Source of the DNA: Edaphobacter sp.
GTDB lineage: Bacteria > Acidobacteriota > Terriglobia > Terriglobales > Acidobacteriaceae
Assembly: GCA_025462645.1 (NCBI GenBank)
Contig: JAOAPB010000122.1
Span: 1-64,000, forward strand
Direction: 5' to 3'
DNA length: 64,000 bases
Shown here: positions 26,342 to 38,370 of the stretch, one piece after another
How the letters are laid out: every line of letters starts with the position of its first letter
Position numbering within the stretch: position 1 is the first letter of the stretch
The notes under the pieces: generated by a model
Databases searched by the model: none
What the model was told of the DNA's origin: nothing
Seen by the model: the letters and a program-made list of their open reading frames with translations, nothing else
Program-made: the position numbers and the translations under genes

Positions 26342-27559
26342 CTAAGTCCGCTGCCCCAGTTGACCCTGCTGGTCCTTCGCGTCACCCAGCTTCACGTGCA
26401 TGTCCATCTTCTTCCGTCCGCGGAAGATCGTAATCGTCACCTCATCGCCGGCCCGATGGGTGTTCATCGCAGCCGACAGGTCCTGCGGACTCGTAATCTC
26501 CTGCCCATCCATCCCCACGATCAAGTCGCCCCCAAGCATCACCGGAATGTTCCCTTGGTACGCCCGCTGGTTGCCTCCGCGCAGCCCGGCCTTATCCGCC
26601 GCTCCACCCGGCATAACCCGGTCGATCAAAATCCCGTAGTCCGCCGGCAGGCCAAGCTGCTGCGCGATATCGGGCCCGATCGGCAGCGTCACGATATCCA
26701 GCGACGGCCGACGAACGTACCCATACTTCGCAAAGTCATCCAGAACAGCCTTCGCCGTATTGATCGGAATGGCAAACCCGATGCCCGAGCTCTGATCCGC
26801 TCCATTACTCGCAATCAGCGTCGTAATCCCAATCACCTCGCCGCGCGAGTTCAGCAAGGGCCCACCCGAGTTCCCTGGATTGACCGCCGCATCCGTCTGG
26901 ATCGCATCCTCGATCGGATTGCCCTGCGGCCCACCGATCGACCGGATCGCCGAAATAATCCCCCGCGTCATCGTTCCCGACAAGCCGAACGGATTCCCAA
27001 TCGCATAGACCCGCTGTCCCACGATCAAGCCGGTCGAATCCGACAGCGTCACTGGAGTCAGGTTTGGCGCATCGATCTTCAGCAAGGCAAGATCATGGTT
27101 CTTGTCCACCGTAAGCACCTTCGCCTTGTACTTGTGCTTGTCCGAGAGCGTCACCTCGACCCGCTGCGCATTGTCGATCACATGGTTGTTCGTCAGGATC
27201 AGTCCCTGCTTGTCCAGGACGAACCCCGACCCCTGCCCCTGCTGTGGAACCGCCCCATAGAAGAAGTCGAAGGCCACCGCAGTCGAGGTGATATTCACTA
27301 CCGACGCCAGTGCCTTCTTGTACACCGCGATGTTCTGCTGCTCCTCCGTATCGAAGGCAGGCGCAGCCGAAGCCTGCGTCAGCTCGAAGCTCCCCAAAGG
27401 TCCGCCGCCCATCGAAGCCGTATTCGAGCCGGCCGGATCCCCTGGATGGGTAACGCGATGCAACCACGGCGCAAGCGCCCCGGTCGACGCAACATGCGTC
27501 GTCAAGTAGTAGAAGCCGGAGAGCAGAAGAAGAACAAGCAGGACTGGGCGCAGTTTCAT
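26342..27559 (-). CDS. HtrA/DegP-like trypsin-type serine protease with PDZ domain
   Basis: 405 residues from the ATG at 27559 (MKLRPVLLVLLLLSGFYYL: signal anchor). The protease domain has the triad His126 (LTNNHVID), Asp in NHDLALLKI, and Ser231 in NPGNSGGPLL. A PDZ domain follows from about residue 290 (LGLPADYGILIDRVMPGGAADKAGLRGG, DLIVGMDGQEI). It is an envelope quality-control protease of the S1C family with one PDZ domain rather than two. The upstream 60 codons open in frame overlap coaE's end and are rejected. It lies 74 bases after coaE on the same strand. Confidence 0.93.
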   Translation of the reverse strand: MKLRPVLLVLLLLSGFYYLTTHVASTGALAPWLHRVTHPGDPAGSNTASMGGGPLGSFELTQASAAPAFDTEEQQNIAVYKKALASVVNITSTAVAFDFFYGAVPQQGQGSGFVLDKQGLILTNNHVIDNAQRVEVTLSDKHKYKAKVLTVDKNHDLALLKIDAPNLTPVTLSDSTGLIVGQRVYAIGNPFGLSGTMTRGIISAIRSIGGPQGNPIEDAIQTDAAVNPGNSGGPLLNSRGEVIGITTLIASNGADQSSGIGFAIPINTAKAVLDDFAKYGYVRRPSLDIVTLPIGPDIAQQLGLPADYGILIDRVMPGGAADKAGLRGGNQRAYQGNIPVMLGGDLIVGMDGQEITSPQDLSAAMNTHRAGDEVTITIFRGRKKMDMHVKLGDAKDQQGQLGQRT

Positions 27560-27633
27560 GGTGGTGGACCTATTTTCCTTCAATGGCAGATGGCATCTGC
27601 TGCTTATAACGATTGTATCGAGGTACGCACCCT

Positions 27634-28299
27634 CTAGTCTGTGCGTTCCGTCGCTGCAGCCTTTAGAATCGGCCAAAGCTGGTCCACCTGCCACTCCAGC
27701 TCCGTCAAGGCTCCGCCATTCGTCAGCACATAGTCGCACAAAGCGCTCTTCTGCTCATCCGAAATCTGTTGCGCCAGCCGTCTCCGCGCTTCAGCCTCAA
27801 GCGCTTCCCTCATCTCCACGGAGATTGAACCATGAGCAGACCGAGCCACAAACCGCGCAACCTTCACCTCTTCAGGAGCCGTAACCAGAATCACCCGATC
27901 AAATCGTCCCCGCCAGCCCTCATCCAATCCGCTGTGCTTCGTCTCGAAGATAAGTGCAGATTCAACCATCACGACAGCGCCAGCATCTCGAGCGAAGATC
28001 TCCTCAGCCAGCTCCATCTGCCGCGCGATCACCGCAGGATGCACAATCGCATTCAGCTCTTCGACGCGTCCCTCCGCGAACGCAATCCGAGCCAGCGCCC
28101 CTCGATCGAGCCTCCCATCGGCCGACACAACTCCTCCACCGAAGTGAGCCACTAGAGCCTTGTAAACCGGCTGCTCCGGCTCCATCAGCTCCCGCGCAAT
28201 CGCATCCGCCTGCAGCACATGCGCCCCATGCGCCGCGAACAGCTTCGCCGCCGTCGACTTGCCGCTTCCCAGTCCACCGGTAAGGCCGACGCGCAGCAT
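27634..28299 (-). CDS. coaE: Dephospho-CoA kinase
   Basis: Phosphorylates dephospho-CoA, the final step of coenzyme A synthesis; cytoplasmic. 221 residues. P-loop GLTGGLGSGKST near the N-terminus, then HVLQADAIARELMEP, GRLDRGALARIAF, HPAVIARQM and the VVMVESALIFE stretch, all in family order. It starts 5 bases after the folD stop, so the two genes are almost certainly cotranscribed. Confidence 0.95.
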   Translation of the reverse strand: MLRVGLTGGLGSGKSTAAKLFAAHGAHVLQADAIARELMEPEQPVYKALVAHFGGGVVSADGRLDRGALARIAFAEGRVEELNAIVHPAVIARQMELAEEIFARDAGAVVMVESALIFETKHSGLDEGWRGRFDRVILVTAPEEVKVARFVARSAHGSISVEMREALEAEARRRLAQQISDEQKSALCDYVLTNGGALTELEWQVDQLWPILKAAATERTD

Positions 28300-28304
28300 G
28301 GCAG

Positions 28305-29255
28305 CTATCGAATCCCGCGCCGCAGCTTCGCCGCCGTAACGGTATTCTTCATCAGCATCGCAATCGTCAGCGCACCAACTCCACCAGGAACAGGCGTGTA
28401 AGCCCCCGAGAGCGCAAACGCCGCCGGATGGATATCGCCCACCACCACCGACCCACGCTTGGCAAAGGTCGCCGCTCGCAGAGCATCGCCCGGGAAGAAC
28501 CCTTCAACCTCAGCAGCATCCGTCACCCGGTTGATCCCCACATCGATCAGCGTAGCTCCCGGTTTCACCATATCCTCCGTAACGAACCCCGGCCGGCCAA
28601 TCGCCGCCACCAGCAGATCCGCCCCGCGCGTAACGCCGGCCAGATCGATAGTCTTGCTATGACATACGGTCACGGTCGCCGACTCATTCAATAGCATCAT
28701 CGCCGCCGGCTTCCCCACAATATCCGAGCGCCCCACCACAACAGCATTCTGCCCCGCAATCGGCAGACCACTGCGCCTCAGAATCTCAATGATCCCGGCA
28801 GGCGTACAGGGAGCCAGCGCCGGCTGCCCCGACTGCACCCTCCCCACATTCACCGGATGAAACCCATCCACATCCTTGTCTGGCGAAACCGCCTCCAGCA
28901 ACCGCTTCGTATCTACATGCTTCGGCAGCGGCAGTTGGATCAGGATGCCATCGATATCCTCCCGGGCATTCAACTCCGCCACCAGCGCCAACATCTCACC
29001 GGTCGTTATGCTCTCCGGAGGCGTCAGCATCTCGCTGTAGATACCCAGTTCGCCACATGTCTTCACCTTGCTCCGCACATAGATCTGCGAAGCCGGCACC
29101 TCGCCGACAAGAATCACGGCCAACCCCGGTACAACTCCGCGGTCCACAAGTTCCTTGACCTCAACCGCGACCTCCGCCTTGATCTGCCCGGCAATCGCAA
29201 CGCCATCCAAAATTCGAGGAGTCTTTGTCATCTCTTCCATGGTATCGCGCCCCAC
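28305..29255 (-). CDS. folD: Bifunctional methylene-THF dehydrogenase/cyclohydrolase
   Basis: Interconverts 5,10-methylene-, methenyl- and 10-formyltetrahydrofolate, feeding purine synthesis; cytoplasmic. 316 residues at most; ATGs at codons 6 and 9 are equally possible (family about 285-300). YVRSKVKTCGELGI with the catalytic Lys, DGILIQLPLPKHVD, PDKDVDGFHPVNVGRV, and the Rossmann motif VVGRSDIVGKPAAMMLL are present, ending PGGVGALTIAMLM. First gene of a folD-coaE-htrA-like run on the minus strand. Confidence 0.95.
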   Translation of the reverse strand: MGRDTMEEMTKTPRILDGVAIAGQIKAEVAVEVKELVDRGVVPGLAVILVGEVPASQIYVRSKVKTCGELGIYSEMLTPPESITTGEMLALVAELNAREDIDGILIQLPLPKHVDTKRLLEAVSPDKDVDGFHPVNVGRVQSGQPALAPCTPAGIIEILRRSGLPIAGQNAVVVGRSDIVGKPAAMMLLNESATVTVCHSKTIDLAGVTRGADLLVAAIGRPGFVTEDMVKPGATLIDVGINRVTDAAEVEGFFPGDALRAATFAKRGSVVVGDIHPAAFALSGAYTPVPGGVGALTIAMLMKNTVTAAKLRRGIR

Positions 29256-29292
29256 ACACTGCGCCCACCAGGTACCCCGCTAAGATAAAACC

Positions 29293-29463
29293 ATGAGCAT
29301 CCGAACGTTGACGGCAGAGGATCTGCGATGGCTCGTATGCCCGGTCTGCCACCAGCCCCTGCAGCTTAAGACACCCCATGTAACCTGCACAGGCTGCGCC
29401 CGCAGCTATCCCATCGTGGATGGAATCCCCATTCTGCTTGCAGAGCGCTCCATTGAGCCATAA
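29293..29463 (+). CDS. Trm112-type zinc-ribbon protein
   Basis: 56 residues, ATG at 29293 to TAA. Two CxxC knuckles, Cys16-x2-Cys19 (CPVC) and Cys32-x2-Cys35 (CTGC), are followed by ARSYPIVDGIPILL, the conserved end of the Trm112/YcaR (UPF0434) family. In bacteria these small proteins are encoded beside methyltransferases or lipid A kinase and are thought to be activating or structural partners; no methyltransferase is adjacent here. It is divergent from folD with 37 bases between the starts. Confidence 0.8.
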   Translation: MSIRTLTAEDLRWLVCPVCHQPLQLKTPHVTCTGCARSYPIVDGIPILLAERSIEP

Positions 29464-29600
29464 TCACGGAACTTTCTCCTACTGGCCTTGCGTAGAAACA
29501 TAAGCCAGCGCAAACGTTTGGCCGAGCAAATGCGGTGGATAAATCCACAACTTAGGCTCAATAACTGCGTCTAATTCATTAGGAGTTTGCGGAGCCCTGG

Positions 29601-29855
29601 ATGGGAAAAGCGATGACAAACGCCAAAAAGATCGAGAAGTTTGCAGAAGCCGATCTATCCGGCCTACGCGAGGAGCTGCTGAAGTCCGGCCTCGACTCCT
29701 GGCAAGCCGCCGATCTGATCAGCAGCTTCCTCTCCGGCCGCGGCTATGGTGTCTCCAACCATGCGGCGCGAAAAGCCGCCTCACGCATAGAATCCATAGG
29801 CTGCTCCCTCAAATGCCTACAGGAAGAGCTCGAAAAACTGGCGCTAGTCATGTGA
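29601..29855 (+). CDS. Small helical protein, unknown function
   Basis: 84 residues; GGAG lies 6-7 bases before the ATG (a second ATG four codons later is possible). The sequence looks wholly alpha-helical, with DLSGLREELLKSGLDSWQAADLISSFLSGRGYGVS and a Leu-rich C-terminal helix (CLQEELEKLALVM). No family recognised. It has an acceptable ribosome-binding site and no competing frame. Confidence 0.55.
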   Translation: MGKAMTNAKKIEKFAEADLSGLREELLKSGLDSWQAADLISSFLSGRGYGVSNHAARKAASRIESIGCSLKCLQEELEKLALVM

Positions 29856-30174
29856 TCGTTTGATCGTTGATACGTCCGGCACCGCAAGACTTAGCCGTTG
29901 CTTTCGTCCTTCGCCTCCTGCTTCACGTTGTAGAACACCTGCACCACCCCAGGTCTCCATCTCAGGATAAGGCGTCGGAAACAGAGGTATTCCGATACCC
30001 AGCAATCGCGGATGGCGGATAAATGGTGAGCATAATCTCCGACCACCTTCGCCAAGAAATTGCCGCCCCAGATCGCCCCCACCCATCAGCCAGATACTTT
30101 ATCCACATCTTCAAAGCACGCTGTTATCAACTAGTAAGGTTTGTCTGCTACCGTGACCGGCAAGGAGACAATCC
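29856..30174. other. Intergenic region
   Basis: 319 bases. Weakly supported minus-strand open frames of 63 and 80 codons overlap each other here; neither has a ribosome-binding site. Probable promoter sequence for the next gene lies in the A+T-rich stretch before 30175. AAGGAG (30163-30168) is that gene's ribosome-binding site. Confidence 0.4.
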
Positions 30175-30597
30175 ATGCGCCTCGCCCCTATTCTGCTAGC
30201 CTTTACTGTCTTAACTTCGCCTTTCGCCTACTCCCAAACATCAACTCCTACTCAACAAACAGCACCCGTATGCGACGGAAGCTACAACGTAATCCGCCTC
30301 TCCGAGATCAAGCCCGGCATGATCCCGAAGTTTCTGGAAGCCGTAGCCGCCCATCAGGCCTGGTACAAGAACGCAGGCGGCCCCGACCGTATCTTTGCCT
30401 TACGCATCATCGATCGGAATCCCGATACCAAGATCGAAAGCATCTCTGAGACCCAGGTTGTCACTAGCCACATCGAACCAGCGACCAGGGCGCAGAGCCT
30501 GCCTACCAAAGATGACGCCTACAATGCCTTCGTCAAGATGTATCAGGAGAGCTCGACCATTAAGTCCGAGTTCCATACCTGCATGCCAAAGATGTAG
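30175..30597 (+). CDS. Small secreted protein, possible dimeric alpha/beta-barrel fold
   Basis: 140 residues. A signal peptide (about 1-20, RLAPILLAFTVLTSPFAYSQ) is followed by YNVIRLSEIKPGMIPKFLEAVAAHQAWYKNAGGPDRIFALRII, whose pattern (strand, helix with AHQAWY, strand) recalls antibiotic-monooxygenase or EthD-like dimeric alpha/beta barrels, though this is not certain. Two cysteines, one near each end of the mature chain, could form a disulfide. AAGGAG about 6 bases before the ATG. No known function. Confidence 0.65.
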   Translation: MRLAPILLAFTVLTSPFAYSQTSTPTQQTAPVCDGSYNVIRLSEIKPGMIPKFLEAVAAHQAWYKNAGGPDRIFALRIIDRNPDTKIESISETQVVTSHIEPATRAQSLPTKDDAYNAFVKMYQESSTIKSEFHTCMPKM

Positions 30598-30722
30598 GTA
30601 TAAGTTCATCTCGCAGTTTGCGTCTATCTTTGAGACACCCTTCCCACATCCCATCCGTCGGAGCCGTATGCCAACGGATGGGATGGAAGCTGCACTACCT
30701 ATCCCCAGTGCATAATCATTAA

Positions 30723-33647
<2,925 letters not shown>

Positions 33648-33803
33648 TCTTCTAGGCTGTCCGGAAGAAGACGAATCGCGAGCCTTCTGCGAACCGAGCG
33701 CGCTTTGGCCCAAAGGTGATCTGCACCTGCAAACTCAGGAGAAAGCCCCTTTTCGACCACACGGTCTGGTCCTCATCAGTTGCGGGCTTTTTACTGTTGC
33801 ATT

Positions 33804-35975
33804 TCAAATTGTGCGGCTTTGCACCCGCTCCTGCTCTATAAGGAGTTTGCAGCGCAATACTTCAGCTACACTCCACGCCTGAGCCATGCACCCCCGAGGG
33901 ATGAAAGGGGGCTCTGCATCAAATATCTCACTGATTGTCCCAACACCGTCTTCATCGAGATGCTGTTCGAATCCCTTGAGAAAGGATTGAAGAGAGCTCG
34001 TGTCATTAGGGCAGGTCCGGAGCCATGCATTACAGAACGGGCCGATGAGCCACGCCCATACGGTTCCCTGGTGATACGCGGCATCGCGCGTCAACAAGTC
34101 ACCATCATATTTTGCTTTATAGTTCTTGTCGTGGGGAGAGAGCGAGCGAAGTCCGACCGGCGTCAACAATTCATTTTTGACGACCTCCAGTACCGCTTTC
34201 CACTTCTCCTGCGCAAGGACCGGATACTTCAGGGCGAGAGCGATCACCTGGTTTGGACGGATTGAGGGATCGTCGTGCGGATTCACGAGTTGCCCATCCT
34301 TCTCTTCCGGCGAGTCCACAACGTCATAGAGACAGTTAAGGTCAGCATTCCAGAAGCGCCTCTGAAAGCTTGCATATGCGAGATCAGCCTGCTCAACAAG
34401 ACGAGAGCGATCACCGCTCCTGTCTCCTACCATCTCCAGCCATTCCGCGGTGAGCCTGAGGGCGTTGTACCAAAGTGCATTGATCTCCACCGCCTTGCCG
34501 CGCCGCGGAGTGACCACCCAGTCGCCTACCTTTGCGTCCATCCATGTGAGTTGATAGCCGACAGCCCCCTGTCGGAGAAGGCCGTCAGAAGGATCGGCCC
34601 CGATGCCGAAATCGGTGCCACGTAGATGCCAATGGATAACATCTAGCAGTTTGGGAAGGAGGAACTCCAACATCTCACCATCGGCGGTGATTGCGAAATA
34701 ACGGTCAACAGCATGAAAGAACCAAAGAGTCGCATCGGCGGTGTGGTAGAGACCGGCGGTTGTACCCTCAGGAAACAAATTTGGAATCAGGCCGTTACGG
34801 ATGTAGCTTGCGAAGCTCCGCAGAATGTACTCGGCTTCTCGCCGGCGGCCGGTCGAAAGGGTAAGTCCCTCCAACGAAATCATGGTGTCGCGACCCCAAT
34901 CTGTGAACCAGTGGTATCCGGCAATCACACTTCTCACCTCGTCGCCTATAGCGTGGGCGCGTACTTGGTCTGCGGTGCGACCGATTGGCGTGATCAGGAA
35001 CTGGTCGGCGGCGAGCACAAGCTCCCCGGCGAAGCCCTCGCGCGCTACCTCGGGCGCTGCTTGAAGAAGACGACGCCTCCGTTCCATCTCAAGAGCGAAT
35101 GCCTCTGTGGGAGTCAGGGCGTGGACCCTCTCCCATTCTTCGGCGGAAAGCGTCAGCGATGCCTGCTTACCTGCGCTAAGTTCTGCAGTGAACGAACCAG
35201 GTGACCAAAGCCCCCCCTGCCAATCGTATCCACGGCTTTGTTCCACGCGGTAGCGCAAATTCGCGATTTGCTCCGTACCCATATGGAAGCCGCTCTGGTC
35301 GCCGTGCCAGGCGAACTTCAGAATAGGCAGATCTTCACTCACGCAGAGCTCAAACCCTTGGTCTACTGCGGCAAAGCGATAGTGCGTGTGCGGCGGCCCC
35401 TGCAATGCCCCTTCGTGTGGCCGGACGTGTAGAGCAGGGTGAACTTCAAGTCGACCGTCGCCCTCAAGCAAAGTGTAAGTGATGTATGTCGTATTTTGAG
35501 CGTGCACCATGCAGGCACGCTTCTCCAAAAGCGCGTCCGCAATGCGAAAAATCCATACGGGAAGTCCCATCTCCAGCCGAAACTCCTGCAGGTAGGGCCT
35601 AGTCGGATTGGCTATGGAGAGTACGGGATCAGCCGTCTCTGATCTGGAGGCCGCCTGCTGTTGCGGAACGAAATCCTCCAAATTGAGAATGAACTGTTCT
35701 TCGCCGATGTAGAAGCGTTCAAGAAGGCTGTTGGCCATCATGGTGCGGCCGTATGGTGCAGGAAGCGCGGCTATCAACCACCCATGATATCGCCTGGTAT
35801 TTACCCCGCCGACCGTCCCAGATGCGTATCCGCCTAAACCGTTCGTTATGAGCCATTCTGTATCGAATCCGCGGCGGCTCTTCGCCAGTTCGTCCATACC
35901 AGAGACATCGAGGGGAACTCTTCTAATGAGCGGTTTCGGCCGAAAAGTCGCTTTCATATCTTCCTGTGATGCCAT
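33804..35975 (-). CDS. Amylo-alpha-1,6-glucosidase (glycogen debranching enzyme)
   Basis: 723 residues. The N-terminal GDE_N domain starts FDTEWLITNGLGGYASGTVGGVNTRRYHGWLIA. The C-terminal (alpha/alpha)6 domain has DWGRDTMISLEGLTLSTGR, LWFFHAVDRYF and YHQGTVWAWLIGPF. This is the GH133-like enzyme that cleaves alpha-1,6 branches in glycogen, not the GH13 TreX/GlgX type. The start may be the ATG at codon 7 (35957), which has AGGAAG closely upstream. It lies 36 bases after treZ on the same strand, so the two form an operon for glycogen or maltodextrin breakdown. Confidence 0.9.
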   Translation of the reverse strand: MASQEDMKATFRPKPLIRRVPLDVSGMDELAKSRRGFDTEWLITNGLGGYASGTVGGVNTRRYHGWLIAALPAPYGRTMMANSLLERFYIGEEQFILNLEDFVPQQQAASRSETADPVLSIANPTRPYLQEFRLEMGLPVWIFRIADALLEKRACMVHAQNTTYITYTLLEGDGRLEVHPALHVRPHEGALQGPPHTHYRFAAVDQGFELCVSEDLPILKFAWHGDQSGFHMGTEQIANLRYRVEQSRGYDWQGGLWSPGSFTAELSAGKQASLTLSAEEWERVHALTPTEAFALEMERRRRLLQAAPEVAREGFAGELVLAADQFLITPIGRTADQVRAHAIGDEVRSVIAGYHWFTDWGRDTMISLEGLTLSTGRRREAEYILRSFASYIRNGLIPNLFPEGTTAGLYHTADATLWFFHAVDRYFAITADGEMLEFLLPKLLDVIHWHLRGTDFGIGADPSDGLLRQGAVGYQLTWMDAKVGDWVVTPRRGKAVEINALWYNALRLTAEWLEMVGDRSGDRSRLVEQADLAYASFQRRFWNADLNCLYDVVDSPEEKDGQLVNPHDDPSIRPNQVIALALKYPVLAQEKWKAVLEVVKNELLTPVGLRSLSPHDKNYKAKYDGDLLTRDAAYHQGTVWAWLIGPFCNAWLRTCPNDTSSLQSFLKGFEQHLDEDGVGTISEIFDAEPPFIPRGCMAQAWSVAEVLRCKLLIEQERVQSRTI

Positions 35976-36011
35976 GGTGAACTATCCGGTTGAAAAAAAT
36001 ATCGATGGGAC

Positions 36012-37919
36012 TCAAGAGGCGGCCTCCGCAGTCAGAAGAATTGCTGCTTGTTCTGGGATATGCCAGCCCATGGCGGTAACGGGGGACATGGCAGAGCTCC
36101 CACCATACTCAAGCTGTTCACTATTCCACTTCAGACACCATTGCTTACCGCTAGGCGGGGCCAGCAGAGGTTCGGGAATGTGAATAAGCTCAAGGAGCAG
36201 CCCAAAGTTGACCACTAGAAGTCGGTCGCTCTGGCCTTCAAGGGAATCATCACCAAAATAGCGAAGGACGAAGCAGTCATCGGAGAGCACGGCACCGTCT
36301 ATAGATCCCTTGCGTTGCTTTGCAATCACGGGATCATCGCGGCGCAGCTGCAACAGGTCGTGAAAAAGCCGTTGAAGCTCCACTCCCTCCGGACGCTCGC
36401 GATCCTCCGGACTCAGCTTGCAGGACTCGAAGCTGATGCGCTCGGCAGGATGGGCGACGATAGATTCAAGCTTCTCTATGTTCCGAATGGATTCAAACTG
36501 CTTCATAAATTTCATGCGACCGTGGAGCAAACCTTCTCCAATCTCACCTCGCTGATCGAAGAAATAGACGAATGGTCGTTCGGAGCCATATTCCTGACCC
36601 ATGAAAAACATCGGCGTTCCCGGGCAGAGGAGCCAGTATGCTGCCATAGCCCGGTACTGACGAGGACTGGAAGAAGCGCGAGGTCGTTGCCCAAATAAAG
36701 TATTGGCCACCTGATCATGGTTCTCCAGGAAAGTAATGGAACTCCAGGAATCCGCACAGAGGAAAGGCGTTCCACGAGGAGCTTTCTGCCAGGAATAGAA
36801 TTGCCCCTGAAAAAGGAAACTCCATTTTGCCGCAGAGACAAACTCCTGAGCCTTCCCCAAATGGTCTGTATAGTAAGCCTCGCGCTTGCCGGTCAGCCGC
36901 ACAACGGCGGAGTGATGAAAGTCATCATTCCACATTCCATCAAGTCCGCAGCCACCGTTCGTCTCCGGTGCCAACTGATGGCTCTGCTGGCGTTCGCACT
37001 CACTCAATAGAATAATTTTACGATTACCGGCAGCAGCACGTGCACTTCGGGCCAGGGCTGTAAGAATCTGTTCGCCATGGATGCCGGAATCCTTGAACGC
37101 CTGCGTGGCGTCGAAGCGAAGACCGTCGAAATGGAAATCTCGGATCCAATACTCCGCGTTTTGGACAAAAAAGTCGCGGACTGCATGGCTGTTTTCCCCA
37201 TCGAAATTCGGAGCTTCACCCCATTCCGTTGGTTCTTTCGAGAAGTAAAACGGAGAGAACTGCGATAAGTAGTTACCATCAGGCCCAATATGGTTGTAAA
37301 CCACATCGAGCACAATGCCCAGTCCCGCCCGGTGCGCTGCATCGATCATGTGCTGCAGATCTTTAGGCGTTCCGTAGACATGATACGGGGCGAAGAGACT
37401 GACTCCGTCGTATCCCCAGCCAAACTCCCCGCCGAACTCATTGACCGGCATGATCTCCAAAACCGTAATCCCAAGTTCACGTAACCGTAAAAACTCCCGC
37501 TCCGCAGCGCGGTACGTGCCCTCTTGAGTGAACGTGCCAATGTGAAGCTCGTAGAGAACCTGTCCGGCGAGTTCCTGGCCCGGCCGCGAATCTTCCCCCT
37601 CGCTCCATTCGAATCCGCTGGAGTCCACAACTTCGCTCCAGCCATGAGGTCCTTCTGGTTGGTATCGAGAAGCAGGATCGGGGAACGGTCCCTTTCCATC
37701 AACTAGGAACTTGTACCGATCTCCTGCTCTAGCCGGCAGTTTAATCTCAAAATAACCACCTTCGTCGCGTTTCAAAGAATATGAACCGCTGTCTTTTAGC
37801 ACGATCTCAACCCGCTGCGCCTCCGGCGCCCATACATAGAAGTGGGTGCCATCGACGGTACTCATCGGTCCATGGCGAGGCGGCTGTTGCCCGGGCGAAC
37901 TGTGCTCTACTTTGTCCAT
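36012..37919 (-). CDS. treZ: Malto-oligosyltrehalose trehalohydrolase
   Basis: Releases trehalose from maltooligosyl-trehalose; cytoplasmic. 635 residues. A CBM48-like N-terminal domain (about 20-110, FYVWAPEAQRVEIVL) precedes a GH13 barrel: QVLYELHIGTFTQEGTY, EFGWGYDGVSLFAPYHVYG, VLDVVYNHIGPDGNYL, FDGLRFDATQAF (nucleophile Asp270), LLSECERQ (acid Glu307) and FLENHDQVANT. The partner TreY is not in the window on this strand, which is unusual because treY usually neighbours treZ. The gene precedes the debranching enzyme gene; start at 37919 or codon 19. Confidence 0.9.
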   Translation of the reverse strand: MDKVEHSSPGQQPPRHGPMSTVDGTHFYVWAPEAQRVEIVLKDSGSYSLKRDEGGYFEIKLPARAGDRYKFLVDGKGPFPDPASRYQPEGPHGWSEVVDSSGFEWSEGEDSRPGQELAGQVLYELHIGTFTQEGTYRAAEREFLRLRELGITVLEIMPVNEFGGEFGWGYDGVSLFAPYHVYGTPKDLQHMIDAAHRAGLGIVLDVVYNHIGPDGNYLSQFSPFYFSKEPTEWGEAPNFDGENSHAVRDFFVQNAEYWIRDFHFDGLRFDATQAFKDSGIHGEQILTALARSARAAAGNRKIILLSECERQQSHQLAPETNGGCGLDGMWNDDFHHSAVVRLTGKREAYYTDHLGKAQEFVSAAKWSFLFQGQFYSWQKAPRGTPFLCADSWSSITFLENHDQVANTLFGQRPRASSSPRQYRAMAAYWLLCPGTPMFFMGQEYGSERPFVYFFDQRGEIGEGLLHGRMKFMKQFESIRNIEKLESIVAHPAERISFESCKLSPEDRERPEGVELQRLFHDLLQLRRDDPVIAKQRKGSIDGAVLSDDCFVLRYFGDDSLEGQSDRLLVVNFGLLLELIHIPEPLLAPPSGKQWCLKWNSEQLEYGGSSAMSPVTAMGWHIPEQAAILLTAEAAS

Positions 37920-38370
37920 AAAAATACTGAATGCATGCGGGCGCAGATGATGAGCTTATTTGTAGCTGCTCCTTCACTAGTCTTTGGATGCCTCACTTGG
38001 GCATACAGGCCGCAACCTTCCACCAAGAGGTGCTCGTAATAGATAAGGCATAGCTTGGCTGGCCGGCAGCCAAACTGAAACAGCGACACGTCACGAGACA
38101 CCACGAAGGATGCCCTTCCGGAGAGACTTTGATGGAGACATGAACATAGCCACAAACGGACCGGCCCGATTAAGACTTGCTGCTGATTTTGACGGCACTA
38201 GGAGACGAGAAGATGCCATGGAAGTAAGAAGCGCTCTGAGAATTGGATAGTGCATGAATGGTTATATACGCTCTGTGAGTTCTTATAGCCGGCCGCACTT
38301 AGGGCTCGAGTGACTAGATCTGTGATTTTGGCATCTCAGCTTCATCAGCACGTTCTATGAGGGGGAATCT
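37920..38370. other. Intergenic region between divergent treZ and SDR
   Basis: 451 bases of lower GC content. An A+T-rich stretch at about 38255-38290 may be the SDR promoter, and GAGGGGGA (about 38356-38363) is its ribosome-binding site. No gene, repeat or RNA was recognised. Confidence 0.4.

Noticed and set aside
29844-30086. Two overlapping minus-strand frames of 80 and 63 codons
   Set aside because: No ribosome-binding site and no recognisable domain. The 63-codon frame reads a little more like a protein, perhaps a decayed fragment, but this is not enough to call a gene.
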